From NCBI RefSeq assembly GCF_018257515.1, contig NZ_JAERJR010000011.1, positions 1-64,000 of the forward strand: a stretch of DNA of 64,000 nt, written 5' to 3'. Each line of letters starts with the position of its first letter. Within the stretch, counting starts at the first letter, position 1. A program made the position numbers and the translations under genes. This stretch comes from Tatumella sp. JGM118. Its GTDB lineage: Bacteria > Pseudomonadota > Gammaproteobacteria > Enterobacterales > Enterobacteriaceae. Below, piece after piece: positions 8,182-17,944 of the stretch. The notes beneath the pieces were generated by a model. It was not told the DNA's origin, searched no databases, and saw only the letters and a program-made list of their open reading frames with translations.

Positions 8182-8237
8182 TTGTCGTCTGAAGTCAACT
8201 CCGGCGGCGGGCGGACTGATATTGTCGTCTGAAGCCA
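8182..8237. promoter_or_regulatory. Paired 16-bp direct repeats in the divergent promoter
   Basis: TTGTCGTCTGAAGTCA at 8182-8197 recurs as TTGTCGTCTGAAGCCA at 8222-8237 (15 of 16 identical), exactly 40 bases apart. They lie between the divergent permease and kinase genes. Direct repeats of this size are typical operators for AraC-family dimers, and such a regulator is encoded just downstream at 9488. That this regulator binds here is inference. Confidence 0.6.
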
Positions 8238-8331
8238 GGTTTTGCTATTGCCGGGTCAGGAAATACGTCGTTGACCACGGGCATGCTGAGTCAAAGACCG
8301 ACGGACACTATTGAGTAAAGAGGGGCGCATG

Positions 8332-9336
8332 ATGGAAGTAAAACAGAATGATCCAATGACCGATGCACAGATTTACCGGGTTGCACATCAGGCCCTCAGC
8401 CGTTATCCGGCTCTCTGCCAGGGGGAGTTATCACTGATCTGCCGTTCGGAAAACGCGACCTTTTTACTGAAAACAGCTGACAGCCGTTATGCGTTACGAC
8501 TGCATCGCGCGGATTATCACCAGAAAGCCGATATCCTGAGTGAACTTCTCTGGCTGGACGCGTTAAGGGAAAGCGGGATCGAAGTGCCGGAAGCCGTCAA
8601 AGACGGGGAAGGGGAGACGGTTCAGACCGTGGTCACAGAGGAAGGCAGTGTCCGCCATGTGGTCATTTTCAACTGGATGGACGGTGAAATGCCGACCACC
8701 AATGTGGACCCGGTGGCCTTTCAGGCGCTGGGAGAAGTGACCGCCCGCCTGCATCAGCACAGCCGCCAGTGGCAGCGTCCGGCCACCTTTCAGCGCATCA
8801 TCTGGGATCACCAGACCATGGTGGGTGCGTCCGGGCACTGGGGACGCTGGCAGGATGCCCCGCGACTGAACCGCGATGATCATGGGCTGATCACCGGGGC
8901 CATAGAAAATATTGACCGTAAACTGGCCGTATACGGACAATCGGCAGATCGTTACGGTCTGATCCATGCGGACCTGCGACTGACTAACTTATTACATCAT
9001 CAGGGGCAAACCCGCATCATTGATTTCGACGACTGCGGTTTCGGCTGGTATATGCATGACCTGGCAGCCGCGGTCAGTTTCTTTGAGCATCATCCGCGTG
9101 CCGCAGAATGGATCGAAAACTGGCTGACCGGCTATGAAAAAATTGCGCATGTCAGTGATGACGATCTGGCGGTATTGCCAGACCTGCTGATGCAGCGGCG
9201 TCTGCAACTCAGTGCCTGGATGGGGTCGCATGCCGGAACTGAGATGGCACAAAGCCTGGAGGCTCAGTGGTCGGCAGACACGGTGCGCCTCTGCCGGCGG
9301 TATCTGGAAACCGATCGCTGGCCTGTCGGGGCGTGA
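8332..9336 (+). CDS. APH-fold phosphotransferase (small-molecule kinase)
   Basis: 334 residues of the aminoglycoside phosphotransferase/choline kinase superfamily. The catalytic loop H-A-D-L-R-L-T-N is at residues 212-219 (Asp214 as base, Asn219 for metal) and the metal-binding I-D-F-D-D at 230-234. An N-terminal lobe with A-T-F-L-L-K and Y-A-L-R-L-H supplies the nucleotide site. AAGAGGGG at 8319-8325 is best spaced to the ATG at 8332; an ATG at 8329 and a TTG at 8311 are alternatives. Members of this family phosphorylate ethanolamine, choline, homoserine, 5-hydroxylysine or antibiotics. Context with an ethanolamine-type permease favours an amino-alcohol or related substrate; resistance is not indicated. 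Confidence 0.8.
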   Translation: MEVKQNDPMTDAQIYRVAHQALSRYPALCQGELSLICRSENATFLLKTADSRYALRLHRADYHQKADILSELLWLDALRESGIEVPEAVKDGEGETVQTVVTEEGSVRHVVIFNWMDGEMPTTNVDPVAFQALGEVTARLHQHSRQWQRPATFQRIIWDHQTMVGASGHWGRWQDAPRLNRDDHGLITGAIENIDRKLAVYGQSADRYGLIHADLRLTNLLHHQGQTRIIDFDDCGFGWYMHDLAAAVSFFEHHPRAAEWIENWLTGYEKIAHVSDDDLAVLPDLLMQRRLQLSAWMGSHAGTEMAQSLEAQWSADTVRLCRRYLETDRWPVGA

Positions 9337-9487
9337 TCCTGAGTTGCACCGTCGCAGTGCCCGCTGCTGGTGCATGGCCCCTGCTGCCAGGTGGCCCCGG
9401 GGCTGTCACAGAACTGACACAGAGACTGGTACGGATTTTGCATAATAACCCCTGACAGGTTTAATGCAGGCAAATTCCGGAACAGGT

Positions 9488-10558
9488 ATGAACAGTGCAA
9501 TGACTCTTTTAACCACAGCATCTCAGTCCATGGCCGGGGGCGCTTCCGGCAACCGGGGTGTTCTGGCAGCGGCAGCGACCGGATTGAGTGATTTTATTGG
9601 CAGCCAGGGCGGCGACAGTGATCGCATCTTCGGGCTGAGTGGTGTGGATCCGGAACTGCTGGGCAGCCCGACCCTGAGTCTCGGTCTGGCGAACTATTGC
9701 CGTGTGCTGGAAGAAGCGGCCCGGCACTCTTCCACCAATAATTTTGGTCTGCATTATGGCCGTCAGTTTAAGCCGCAGTCGCTGGGGCTGATTGGCTATA
9801 TCGGTCTCTGTTCACCGACGCTGGAGACAGCATTACAGAATGTGGTGCAGTTTTTCCCCTGCCATCAGCACGATACCCTGACCCGTATGGTCGATAAAGG
9901 GGATTACTGGCGGCTGGATTATCAGGTACGCCATGGGGCCATTTTATCGCGTCGTCAGGATGCAGAGCTGACGCTGGGGATGTTTATGAACCTGATCCGC
10001 CACTCTGCCGGTCAGCACTGGGCTCCCCGTGAAGTCCATTTTGAACACTCCCGCCCGGAAAACTGGCACGAACACTGTAAAATTTTTGATGCCCCGGTCT
10101 ACTTCGATCAGCCTTACAATTCGCTGCTGATTGGCCGCCGCGAGTTACAGCGGGCGATGCCGGACAACGATCCTATGCTACTGATGGTCGTGAAAGACGC
10201 GCTGCAACGCCTGAACACTACCCGTGAAAGTCAGGGATTGACCGGTAAAGTCAGAGCCTGTATTCATCTGCTGCTGAGCAATGGCGAACCGACCCTGGAA
10301 CAGGTGGCAGAGAATATGGGGTTATCTGAATGGACCTTACAGCGCCGATTACGTGAGCAGGAGGTCAGTTTCTCACGTCTGCTGGATGCTGTACGCAGTG
10401 AACTGGCCGCTCATTATCTGCAACAGCAGTCGCTGTCCGTTTCCGCGATGGCGATGCTGCTGGGGTACTCTGAGGTCAGTGCTTTCTCGCGCGCCTGCCG
10501 CCGCTGGTATGGCATCAGTCCCCGCCAGTGGCGTCAGCAGGAGAACGCGCAGGCCTGA
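9488..10558 (+). CDS. AraC-family transcriptional regulator
   Basis: 356 residues. The long N-terminal part matches the Arabinose_bd-type domain of OruR/ArgR-like AraC regulators (S-L-G-L-I-G-Y-I-G-L-C-S-P-T-L and L-T-L-G-M-F-M-N-L-I-R-H). The C-terminal 100 residues hold the two helix-turn-helix motifs: L-E-Q-V-A-E-N-M-G-L-S-E-W-T-L-Q-R-R-L, then V-S-A-M-A-M-L-L-G-Y-S-E-V-S-A-F-S-R-A-C-R-R-W-Y-G-I-S-P-R-Q-W-R. The ATG at 9488 was chosen from GGAACAGG upstream; an ATG at 9464 is also possible. It follows the kinase by 150 bases on the same strand and probably controls the permease/kinase pair. The effector is unknown. Confidence 0.88.
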   Translation: MNSAMTLLTTASQSMAGGASGNRGVLAAAATGLSDFIGSQGGDSDRIFGLSGVDPELLGSPTLSLGLANYCRVLEEAARHSSTNNFGLHYGRQFKPQSLGLIGYIGLCSPTLETALQNVVQFFPCHQHDTLTRMVDKGDYWRLDYQVRHGAILSRRQDAELTLGMFMNLIRHSAGQHWAPREVHFEHSRPENWHEHCKIFDAPVYFDQPYNSLLIGRRELQRAMPDNDPMLLMVVKDALQRLNTTRESQGLTGKVRACIHLLLSNGEPTLEQVAENMGLSEWTLQRRLREQEVSFSRLLDAVRSELAAHYLQQQSLSVSAMAMLLGYSEVSAFSRACRRWYGISPRQWRQQENAQA

Positions 10559-10560
10559 CC

Positions 10561-10589
10561 CCGGCCATGTTGTAAAACCGTATGGCCGG
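10561..10589. terminator. Hairpin between the AraC gene and sbcC
   Basis: An 8-bp stem (CCGGCCAT at 10561-10568 with ATGGCCGG at 10582-10589) lies between the two convergent stop codons. There is no U tract; it is a likely bidirectional terminator. Confidence 0.45.
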
Positions 10590-10599
10590 CGGTCTGACC

Positions 10600-13500
10600 T
10601 TATTCCGGCGGCAGTTCGAGAGTGCTGTAACCCAGACCGTTATTTTTGATGACCCGGATTTGTAACGGGATCCGCTCTTTCATGGCGTCAACATGGCTAA
10701 TCACACCGATGATTTTTCCGCTGGCGTTCAGGCTATCCAGCGCATCGAGCGCCACATCCAGCGTTTCCGCATCCAGTGTCCCGAAACCTTCATCAAGGAA
10801 CAGTGACTCAATCCGGTTCTTCTCGCTTACCAGATCGGATAACGCCAGCGCCAGGGCGAGGCTGACCAGGAAACTTTCCCCGCCGGATAAGGTGCGCGTA
10901 TCCCGGCAATTGTCCGCCTGCCAGCTATCAATCACCGCCAGCTCCAGAGTGTCATCCGACTGACGCTGTAACAGATAGCGTCCGTGAAGGCGTGTCAGTT
11001 GCTTGTTGGCCAGCCAAACCAGATGATCCAGCGTCAGGCCCTGGGCAAACCGTCGGAACCGATCCCCGCTGGCCGATCCAATCAGATGGTTCAGGTGATC
11101 CCAGTCAGCCAGCAGGCGCTGTTGCTGACTGATCTTTTCGATCAGCTGCTGTTGCTGCTGACGATAACGATCATCGGCCTGAAGCTGTTCGCGAAGTTCT
11201 CCCTGCTGCCAGACCGTTTCTTTCAGTCGCTGTTTCAGGGCTGCGGTCATCTCTGTCAGGGCTTCGCTCTCTTCCGGAATCCCCTCCGGCCGCTGTTGCA
11301 GATGCTGCTGCAGGCTCTCATGCGCCTGTTGTAACAGGGTGCCGGTCTGATCGCTGGCCTGTTCCAGTTCCTGCAGTTGCCGGCGCAGGGCAGTGGCGGT
11401 TTCTTCTTCCAGCAGGGCAGCAGAGAAAGCCTCGCTATCGCTGAATCCCTGTTGCTGCAGGGCATCGCTGAATGCCAGCTCGTCGTTCTGTCGTTGTTCT
11501 GCCAGCTGGCGGCACTGCTGTTCGAGCTGACGGTGCTGACCATCCTGCAGGCTCAGCTCACGCTGTAATGCATGAGACTGTTCCAGTAACGCCTGTTGCT
11601 GCTTTTGCTGCTGTTGTAACTCATGCTGCATGGCCTGTCGTGCCACGCTGACGTCTTTATCGGCAAATAAGGCATGGCGTTTTTCCCGCAATGCTGACAG
11701 CTGCGCCCGTTGCTGTGTGACAGTCTGTTCTGTCTGCGAGAGGGTCGTAAGTTGCTGACGGAGGTCCTGCTGTAATTTTTCCCGCGAGGTGGTCAGGCGG
11801 ATCTGTTCCGGCTCACTGTCGCGAAGTTGCTGTTCATTATGTTGCCAGTGCTTCCATAGCGCCTGCTGCGTATCCAGCCACGTTTCCGCTGCCCGGATCT
11901 CTTCCGGCAGCGACAATGCGTAGCGGGCCGTCTCTTCCCGTAATGCGGCCAGTAGTTTTTCCGCCTGCCCGGCTGTCTGCCGGTAATTATTGCTGCTCTC
12001 TTCAACGGCGGCCTGACGGGTATTCTGCTGCTCCGTCATCAATGCAGTTTGTTGCTGGTGGCGCAGTAAGCGGTCATGGCATTGATAATAGTGTTCCCTG
12101 GCCTGCTGACAGGCCAGGGCGGCCTGTTCACGTTGCTGTAACTGCCGGCGGACCTGTTGTTCCCGGGCTTCTGTCTCCTGCAGATACTGTTGCAGCCGTG
12201 GCATCTCAGTGAGTTTCAGCGTCAGCCCCTCGGCCAGGCACAGCGACTGCCATTGTACCTCAGACTCCGCCAGTGCCGCCGTCAGGGTGGAGATCTCCTC
12301 CGTCATTTGCCCGTGCTGCTGCCGGGCCTGGGCCAGTTGTTCTTTACGCTGAACACCTTGCTCCTGAAGTTCGGCCACCCGTTTTTCCTGCGCGAGTTTC
12401 AGTTGCTGATTTTCGGCGGGCTGCAGTTGTTTATATTCCGCGACCGACGGATGCTCACAGGAGCCACACAGCGGGCAGGGGTGTCCGGCCTCAAGGGTCT
12501 CGCGCAATGTCGCAAGATCGGTGATCCTCGCCTCCAGTTCACAAAGAGTGATCAGCGCCTGCAGTTGTTTTCGTTCAGTCTGGAACAGCTCACGAAACTG
12601 TGTCAGCGACTGTTCATCGGCAGCGATCTTTTGCTGCAGCGCGGTTGCCAGGGGATGCAGTTTATTCAGCTGAAGCTGTAACGGCTCAGCCCGGGTGGCC
12701 AGTAACAGCAGTTGCTGCTGACGGGCGCGGCGGGATTGTGCATCCTCCAGTGCCTGTCGTAATGAATCGCTGCTATGTGCATTTTCCAGGGACTGTTGCT
12801 GCTGCGTCAGATGTTCAAGTTTTGTGGCGGCGGCCGTTTCTGCCTGCTGCAGGGGCGGAAGATGGTCGTTCAGGCCGTTCAGTACCTGTGCCTGCTGGCT
12901 GAGTTCCTGTTGCTGCTGCGTCATGCGCTCATACAGTGTCCGGGCCGTCAGCGTATGCTGCTGCCATTGGGTCAGTCTTTCGCGCCACAGGGGCAGGGCA
13001 GGGCCCCACTCTGCCAGGCTCATATGCTGCTGACGCCAGCTCAGCCACTGTTCACGCTGACCGTTCAGTTGTTGCAGTTGCTGCTCTGTCTGAGTGACGG
13101 ACTGACGGGTATCTGCCTGTTGCTGCTGCTGTTCGTTCAGTTGTTTCAGATACCGGGTCAGTTGCTGTTCTTCGCTGGCGATCGTGTGGTCCAGCGGGAT
13201 CACCTGTTCACTGAGCAGGGTCTCCAGTTGCTGCTGCTGCATCTGTTGATGGCGATAGCCTTGTTCAGCGGTCTGCCACCGTTCGTGGGCCTGCCGGTAT
13301 CCGGCCTCTGTTTGTTTAAGACGTTCGGCCGACCGGGCCTGTTCGGTGACCAGTGCCTGCTGTGACTGCCGGCGGCTCTGTAACTGCTGCCACTGCGGTC
13401 TGATTTTTTCCGCCGGCTCACTGCGCTGCAGACGCAGGCGACGGGGTTCTGCCTCCACCAGACGCTCCCGGGTCTCCCGGTGCGCCTGTTCACGTTGCCG

Positions 13501-14277
13501 GTGCTGCTCTGTGAGTTGCCGGGTCTGGTTCAGCCAGTGCAGGGCCTGCTCATGACGGGTCACTGCCTGCTGCAGTTGCTGTTCTGTGGTTTGCAGTCCC
13601 TGTTGCCGGTCCAGGATCTGCTGGCGGGCGGCCTCATCCAGTAAAACCACCCCTGATAATCCGGCCCGCAATGTGTCGAGTTGCTGCCGTAAGGCTTTAT
13701 GTTGTTCAAACACACTGCGGGAGATCTGCCCGTAGATTTCGGTGCCGGTCAGTTCTTCCAGCAGCTCAGCCCGTTCGCCCGGCGGGGCATTCAGGAAAGC
13801 CGCGAACTGCCCCTGCGAGAGCATCATCGAACGGGTAAAACGCTGGAAATTGAGCCCGGAGAGCTGTTCGGTGTAGCGCAGCTTATCCTGAAGTTTATCC
13901 GCAACAATCACGTTATCCGCACAGCGTGCCAGTTCTGCCCGCGGGGGCTGCAGTTTACCGTCCGGCTGGTTGCGGGCACGGTTCTGGCTCCAGAACGCCC
14001 GCCAGGCTTCGCCGCGAATTTCAAATTCGACTTCGGCAAGGCAGTCGCTGCAACCGCGGCTCATCAGTGCATTCTGCGACTGACTGATATTCGGCAGTCT
14101 TGGGGTCTGGTGATAGAGTGCCAGGCAGATAGCATCGAGCAGGGTAGTTTTCCCCGCCCCGGTATCTCCGGTGATGGCAAACAGTCCGTTACCGGCAAAG
14201 GGTTCACGCCGGAAATCAATAAACCATTCCCCGCGCAGGGCATTCAGGTTTTTAAACCGCAATGTCAGTATTTTCAT
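10600..14277 (-). CDS. sbcC: Exonuclease SbcC, ATPase/coiled-coil subunit
   Basis: 1225 residues; the Rad50-like partner of SbcD. The complex opens and degrades DNA hairpins and processes protein-blocked double-strand ends in the nucleoid. Walker [10 protein letters not shown] is at residues 37-45, and the Q-loop region follows with [10 protein letters not shown]. The zinc-hook C-P-L-C-G is at 601-605, almost exactly central. The ABC signature L-S-G-G-E-S is near 1130 and Walker B L-F-L-D-E-G-F near 1159. The two coiled-coil arms are very Gln-rich and the protein is about 175 residues longer than E. coli SbcC (1048). The start overlaps the sbcD stop as ATGA, so the two are translationally coupled. 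Confidence 0.96.
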   Translation of the reverse strand: MKILTLRFKNLNALRGEWFIDFRREPFAGNGLFAITGDTGAGKTTLLDAICLALYHQTPRLPNISQSQNALMSRGCSDCLAEVEFEIRGEAWRAFWSQNRARNQPDGKLQPPRAELARCADNVIVADKLQDKLRYTEQLSGLNFQRFTRSMMLSQGQFAAFLNAPPGERAELLEELTGTEIYGQISRSVFEQHKALRQQLDTLRAGLSGVVLLDEAARQQILDRQQGLQTTEQQLQQAVTRHEQALHWLNQTRQLTEQHRQREQAHRETRERLVEAEPRRLRLQRSEPAEKIRPQWQQLQSRRQSQQALVTEQARSAERLKQTEAGYRQAHERWQTAEQGYRHQQMQQQQLETLLSEQVIPLDHTIASEEQQLTRYLKQLNEQQQQQADTRQSVTQTEQQLQQLNGQREQWLSWRQQHMSLAEWGPALPLWRERLTQWQQHTLTARTLYERMTQQQQELSQQAQVLNGLNDHLPPLQQAETAAATKLEHLTQQQQSLENAHSSDSLRQALEDAQSRRARQQQLLLLATRAEPLQLQLNKLHPLATALQQKIAADEQSLTQFRELFQTERKQLQALITLCELEARITDLATLRETLEAGHPCPLCGSCEHPSVAEYKQLQPAENQQLKLAQEKRVAELQEQGVQRKEQLAQARQQHGQMTEEISTLTAALAESEVQWQSLCLAEGLTLKLTEMPRLQQYLQETEAREQQVRRQLQQREQAALACQQAREHYYQCHDRLLRHQQQTALMTEQQNTRQAAVEESSNNYRQTAGQAEKLLAALREETARYALSLPEEIRAAETWLDTQQALWKHWQHNEQQLRDSEPEQIRLTTSREKLQQDLRQQLTTLSQTEQTVTQQRAQLSALREKRHALFADKDVSVARQAMQHELQQQQKQQQALLEQSHALQRELSLQDGQHRQLEQQCRQLAEQRQNDELAFSDALQQQGFSDSEAFSAALLEEETATALRRQLQELEQASDQTGTLLQQAHESLQQHLQQRPEGIPEESEALTEMTAALKQRLKETVWQQGELREQLQADDRYRQQQQQLIEKISQQQRLLADWDHLNHLIGSASGDRFRRFAQGLTLDHLVWLANKQLTRLHGRYLLQRQSDDTLELAVIDSWQADNCRDTRTLSGGESFLVSLALALALSDLVSEKNRIESLFLDEGFGTLDAETLDVALDALDSLNASGKIIGVISHVDAMKERIPLQIRVIKNNGLGYSTLELPPE

Positions 14278-15506
14278 TCACTCTCCGTGCCGGTATCCCG
14301 GACCTGTTCCAGGGTCTGAAGAAACAGCGTCAGGAGTCGCTGCTGTTCTTCTTCCGGTAACGCTTCTTCACGACTCAGACGACGCAGGAACACCTCTTCA
14401 GCGGTCAGCTCGCTCAGGGTTTCATTATTTTCGCGGTCGATACCGCCGGCCGCGCCCGTCCGGCTGCGTCGTAACAGCAGGACTTCCGCCGGGCGGCCTT
14501 CCGTCAGTGTTTCTATCCGTTGCTGCAGGTCACTGAGGTACTCCTGCTGCGTGACTTCGATATCCAGCCAGACCGGGGTGCCGTCGGCCAGCGGCGTCAG
14601 TGACGCCAGTTGCTGTTCGATGTCTGCCAGTGACCCTTTCAGCGTTTTCAGTGGCTGAACGCAGGGCACGGGTAACGGGGTGATGACCGGGGCGGATTGC
14701 GGGCTGAACTCCACCAGACATACGCTCTTCTCCGTGGCGGACTCATCAAAACTGAGTGCAATGGGTGAGCCGCTGTAACGGATATGGGGCTGACCGCCGA
14801 CCTGTTGCGGACGGTGGATATGGCCTAAAGCGATATAATCTGCGGGCGGAAAGGCGGAAGCCGGGAAAGCATCCAGGGTACCGATATAAATATCACGCAC
14901 CGAATCGCTTTTACTGACCCCCAGGGCCGTCAGGTGCCCGGTCGCGATGATCGGCAGCGCCGGAGACCCCAGGGTTTCGCGCAGCCGCAGGGCGGCCTGA
15001 TAACAGTGCCGGTAATGGCCGGCAATCGCCTGCAGCAGATTTTGCTGTTTTTGCTGACTGTCCAGACCGGCCTGACTGAGCTGGATATCACGCGGACGTA
15101 AATACGGGATCGCACAGACAATGGCGGCAGGGCGATCCTGAGCATCGTTCAGAACCACCAGTTGATCATCGACGTCAGGGCTGGCGCTGGCGATCACCCG
15201 GGTATTCAGACAGGCCAGCAGTGCCCGTGACTCGTTCAGCACCGCCACTGAATCATGATTACCGGCCAGGATCACCAGCTGGCATCCGGTTTTTTGCAGC
15301 TCAACAATAAACTGGTTATACATCTCCCTGGCATAACTGGGCGGGGATCCGGTATCAAAAATATCTCCGGCTACTATCAGGGCATTAACCTGATGCAGAG
15401 TGATCTGCGAGAGAAGCCAGTCAAGGAAAGCCTGATGTTCCTTCGCCCGGCTCCGGGAATAAAAAAACTGGCCCAGGTGCCAGTCCGAGGTATGGATAAT
15501 TTTCAT
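14274..15506 (-). CDS. sbcD: Exonuclease SbcD, nuclease subunit
   Basis: 410 residues; Mre11-like Mn-dependent phosphoesterase that cuts DNA ends and hairpins together with SbcC. Metallophosphatase motifs appear in order: H-T-S-D-W-H-L-G (residues 4-11), [14 protein letters not shown], then G-H-L-T and A-L-G-H-I-H. The frame is open further upstream, but the ATG at 15506 gives the family N-terminus [10 protein letters not shown] and has CGGGAG five bases before it. First gene of the sbcDC operon, with a 4-base overlap to sbcC. Divergent from phoB. Confidence 0.96.
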   Translation of the reverse strand: MKIIHTSDWHLGQFFYSRSRAKEHQAFLDWLLSQITLHQVNALIVAGDIFDTGSPPSYAREMYNQFIVELQKTGCQLVILAGNHDSVAVLNESRALLACLNTRVIASASPDVDDQLVVLNDAQDRPAAIVCAIPYLRPRDIQLSQAGLDSQQKQQNLLQAIAGHYRHCYQAALRLRETLGSPALPIIATGHLTALGVSKSDSVRDIYIGTLDAFPASAFPPADYIALGHIHRPQQVGGQPHIRYSGSPIALSFDESATEKSVCLVEFSPQSAPVITPLPVPCVQPLKTLKGSLADIEQQLASLTPLADGTPVWLDIEVTQQEYLSDLQQRIETLTEGRPAEVLLLRRSRTGAAGGIDRENNETLSELTAEEVFLRRLSREEALPEEEQQRLLTLFLQTLEQVRDTGTESE

Positions 15507-15620
15507 AATGCTCCCGAGAGTGCCTGCTGCCCGCAGTATACCTGCAGACGGTGCCGGGATAAAAAAGTATCTCTCTGCGGGGGGCAGGCGGGGCCATCGG
15601 TAAAGATATCCCTGACATTC

Positions 15621-15653
15621 CTTCATAAATCTGTCATAAAACTGTCTCATAAT
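15621..15653 (+). promoter_or_regulatory. Pho box and promoter of phoB
   Basis: Repeated CTTCATAAAT / CTGTCATAAA / ACTGTC elements spaced about 10-11 bases apart match the PhoB-binding Pho box (consensus CTGTCATAAATCTGTCA). They replace a -35 element in front of the -10-like TCATAAT at 15647-15653. This supports autoregulation of phoBR in phosphate starvation, as in E. coli. Confidence 0.85.
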
Positions 15654-15700
15654 GTGCCGCGTATACCGGAAGAATCCGGAATTATCTCTCTGGAGAAACA

Positions 15701-16390
15701 ATGGCTAAACGCATTCTTGTCGTGGAAGATGAAGCTCCAATCCGTGAAATGTTATGTTTTGTGCTGGAGCAGAATGGTTACCATCCCATCGAGGCTGAAG
15801 ATTATGACAGCGCGGTGAAGCATCTGATTGAACCCTGGCCCGATCTGATCCTGCTCGACTGGATGCTGCCGGGAGGCACGGGCGTTCAGCTGATCAAATA
15901 TATGAAAAAAGAAGCCATGACCCGGGATATCCCGGTCGTGATGCTGACAGCGCGCGGGGAAGAAGAAGATCGGGTGCGCGGTCTGGATGCGGGGGCTGAT
16001 GACTATATTACCAAGCCCTTTTCTCCCCGGGAACTGATTGCCAGGATCAAGGCCGTGATCCGTCGTATCTCACCGATGGCCGATGATGAACTCATCGATA
16101 TTCAGGGCCTGACCTTAGACCCGACCTCCCACCGGGTGATGGCCGGCGAAACCCCGCTGGATATGGGGCCTACCGAATATAAACTCCTGCATTTCTTTAT
16201 GACCCATCCTGAGCGTGTTTACAGTCGCGAGCAATTACTGAATCATGTCTGGGGAACCAACGTCTACGTGGAAGACAGAACAGTGGATGTGCATATCCGC
16301 CGTTTACGTAAAGCGCTTGAAGTCAGTGGTTATGAACGTATGGTTCAGACTGTCCGGGGCACCGGTTACCGGTTTTCTGCCCGTTTCTGA
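15701..16390 (+). CDS. phoB: Phosphate response regulator PhoB
   Basis: 229 residues, as in E. coli. The N-terminal receiver domain has the acidic pocket E-D-E (9-11) and the phosphorylated Asp53 in L-L-D-W-M-L-P. The C-terminal OmpR-type winged helix includes the recognition block [17 protein letters not shown]. When phosphorylated by PhoR it binds Pho boxes and turns on the phosphate regulon. GGAGA lies 7 bases before the ATG. It is followed 14 bases later by phoR in one operon and preceded by a Pho box. Confidence 0.98.
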   Translation: MAKRILVVEDEAPIREMLCFVLEQNGYHPIEAEDYDSAVKHLIEPWPDLILLDWMLPGGTGVQLIKYMKKEAMTRDIPVVMLTARGEEEDRVRGLDAGADDYITKPFSPRELIARIKAVIRRISPMADDELIDIQGLTLDPTSHRVMAGETPLDMGPTEYKLLHFFMTHPERVYSREQLLNHVWGTNVYVEDRTVDVHIRRLRKALEVSGYERMVQTVRGTGYRFSARF

Positions 16391-16404
16391 TAGGAGTGTG
16401 ACTT

Positions 16405-17721
16405 TTGCTGGACAAACTTTCGTGGCGTACCTTGCTGTCAGAATTTCTGCTGGTCTGCCTCGCCGGGGGGATTGCCGGGCTGGTGAGTGGTCATCCGGGC
16501 TTGTGTCTGTTTCTGGCGGTTTCTTTATTACTGTTCTGGCATTTTTTCCAACTGATGCGGCTGTCCCACTGGTTATGGGTGGATAAAAGTATGACGCCGC
16601 CGACCGGCAAGGGGAGCTGGGAACCGTTATTTCACGGTCTGTACCTTATGCAGGCGCGCAACCGGCATCGGCGGCGTGAACTGAGAAGCCTGATCAAACG
16701 TTTCCGCAGTGGGGCCGAGTCGCTGCCGGATGCGTTAGTGCTGACCACCGAAGAGGGGAATATCTTCTGGTGCAACGGGCTGGCTCAGCAATATCTGGGA
16801 CTGCGCTGGCCGGAGGATAACGGGCAAAATATCCTGAATTTACTGCGTTATCCCGAATTCAGCCGCTATTTACAGACCGCGGATTTCGATAAACCACTGA
16901 CGCAATTACTGAATAATGGTCATCATATGGAGTTCAGAATTGTACCTTATACCGAAGGCCAATGGATGATCAGCGCGCGGGATATGACACAGATGCGTCA
17001 GCTGGAAAATATGCGCAGCCACTTTTTTGCCAATGTCAGCCATGAATTACGTACCCCGTTGACGGTTATCCAGGGGTATCTGGAGATGATGGAAGACGAC
17101 CAGATGAATGCGCCGTTGCGGATGAAAGCGGTAGGCACCATGCAGGAACAGTCACGGCGAATGGAAGGGCTTATCCGACAGCTTATGACCCTGACCCGGA
17201 TAGAAGCCGCCCCGGCCATGAATACCCGGGAGATTGTCGATGTTCCGGGGATGCTGTCGATGCTGCAACAGGAAGCTGACAGTCTGAAGCATCCGGGACA
17301 GGTGGTCAGTTTCTCGGTGGACAGCGATCTGCGGGTATCCGGCAGTGATGAACAGTTGCGCAGTGCGATCTCTAACCTGGTTTACAATGCGCTCAGCCAC
17401 ACGCCTGAAAATACCCGTATTGATATCGCCTGGCAGCGGGACGCACAGGGGGCTCTCTTCTCGGTGACCGATAACGGTCCGGGGATTGCCGCCGAGCATA
17501 TTCCTCATCTGACCGAACGCTTTTACCGGGTGGATAAGGCCCGCTCCCGGCAAACCGGCGGCAGCGGCCTGGGCCTGGCGATAGTCAAGCATGCGCTGGG
17601 GCATCATGGCAGCCGGCTGTCGGTCACCAGCATCCCCGGAAAAGCCACCTGTTTCAGTTTTCAGCTTCCCTCGCGGCTGATTGTCGCTAAAGAGAACGCT
17701 GCGGAGACACTCACCTCCTGA
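16405..17721 (+). CDS. phoR: Phosphate sensor histidine kinase PhoR
   Basis: 438 residues. Two N-terminal membrane helices (about 10-55) have no large periplasmic loop. A PAS domain (about 100-195, [15 protein letters not shown]) is followed by the dimerisation helix with the phosphorylated His213 in V-S-H-E-L-R-T-P. The ATPase domain shows N-L-V-Y-N-A (N box), D-N-G-P-G-I and [10 protein letters not shown]. It is a phosphate-responsive kinase/phosphatase of PhoB, working with the Pst transporter. The start is TTG with GGAG 8 bases upstream; this gives the family start M-L-D-K-L-S-W. Confidence 0.97.
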   Translation: MLDKLSWRTLLSEFLLVCLAGGIAGLVSGHPGLCLFLAVSLLLFWHFFQLMRLSHWLWVDKSMTPPTGKGSWEPLFHGLYLMQARNRHRRRELRSLIKRFRSGAESLPDALVLTTEEGNIFWCNGLAQQYLGLRWPEDNGQNILNLLRYPEFSRYLQTADFDKPLTQLLNNGHHMEFRIVPYTEGQWMISARDMTQMRQLENMRSHFFANVSHELRTPLTVIQGYLEMMEDDQMNAPLRMKAVGTMQEQSRRMEGLIRQLMTLTRIEAAPAMNTREIVDVPGMLSMLQQEADSLKHPGQVVSFSVDSDLRVSGSDEQLRSAISNLVYNALSHTPENTRIDIAWQRDAQGALFSVTDNGPGIAAEHIPHLTERFYRVDKARSRQTGGSGLGLAIVKHALGHHGSRLSVTSIPGKATCFSFQLPSRLIVAKENAAETLTS

Positions 17722-17806
17722 AGTCTTTCCAGGGGCGCAGTGTCTGTGCCCCGTTCCTTCCGGCAAGGCCGGTCCCGCGGATAATGAAGTTTCCTGAAGT
17801 CACTAA

Positions 17807-17899
17807 TGAGAAAAATTCATCTATACTGAAATTTCATCAGTTGATGAGGAATTTTCCTCATGTCATGCTACAGAAAGACATTTAGCCGTCCGGATGGCT
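17807..17899 (+). promoter_or_regulatory. Putative MetR- and MetJ-like sites before the MetE-core gene
   Basis: TGAG-AAAAA-TTCA at 17807-17819 matches the MetR consensus TGAA-N5-TTCA at 7 of 8 fixed bases. At 17876-17899 three abutting 8-mers (AGACATTT, AGCCGTCC, GGATGGCT) resemble tandem MetJ boxes (AGACGTCT), the first two at 6 of 8. A further inverted repeat TGAGGAA-TT-TTCCTCA lies at 17845-17860. Assignment is inferred from consensus resemblance and the gene downstream. Confidence 0.4.
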
Positions 17900-17944
17900 T
17901 TTTATGACCAGTCGCCGGAACGATAGCGGACCCGGAGAATAATA

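Noticed and set aside
8332-9336. APH-fold gene as an antibiotic-resistance determinant
   Set aside because: Context with a metabolic permease and regulator and its divergence from known aminoglycoside kinases argue for a metabolic substrate.
12775-13365. Leu-rich, membrane-like frame of 196 codons opposite sbcC
   Set aside because: Leucine runs arise from reading CAG glutamine codons of the coiled coil on the other strand (CTG); not a membrane protein.
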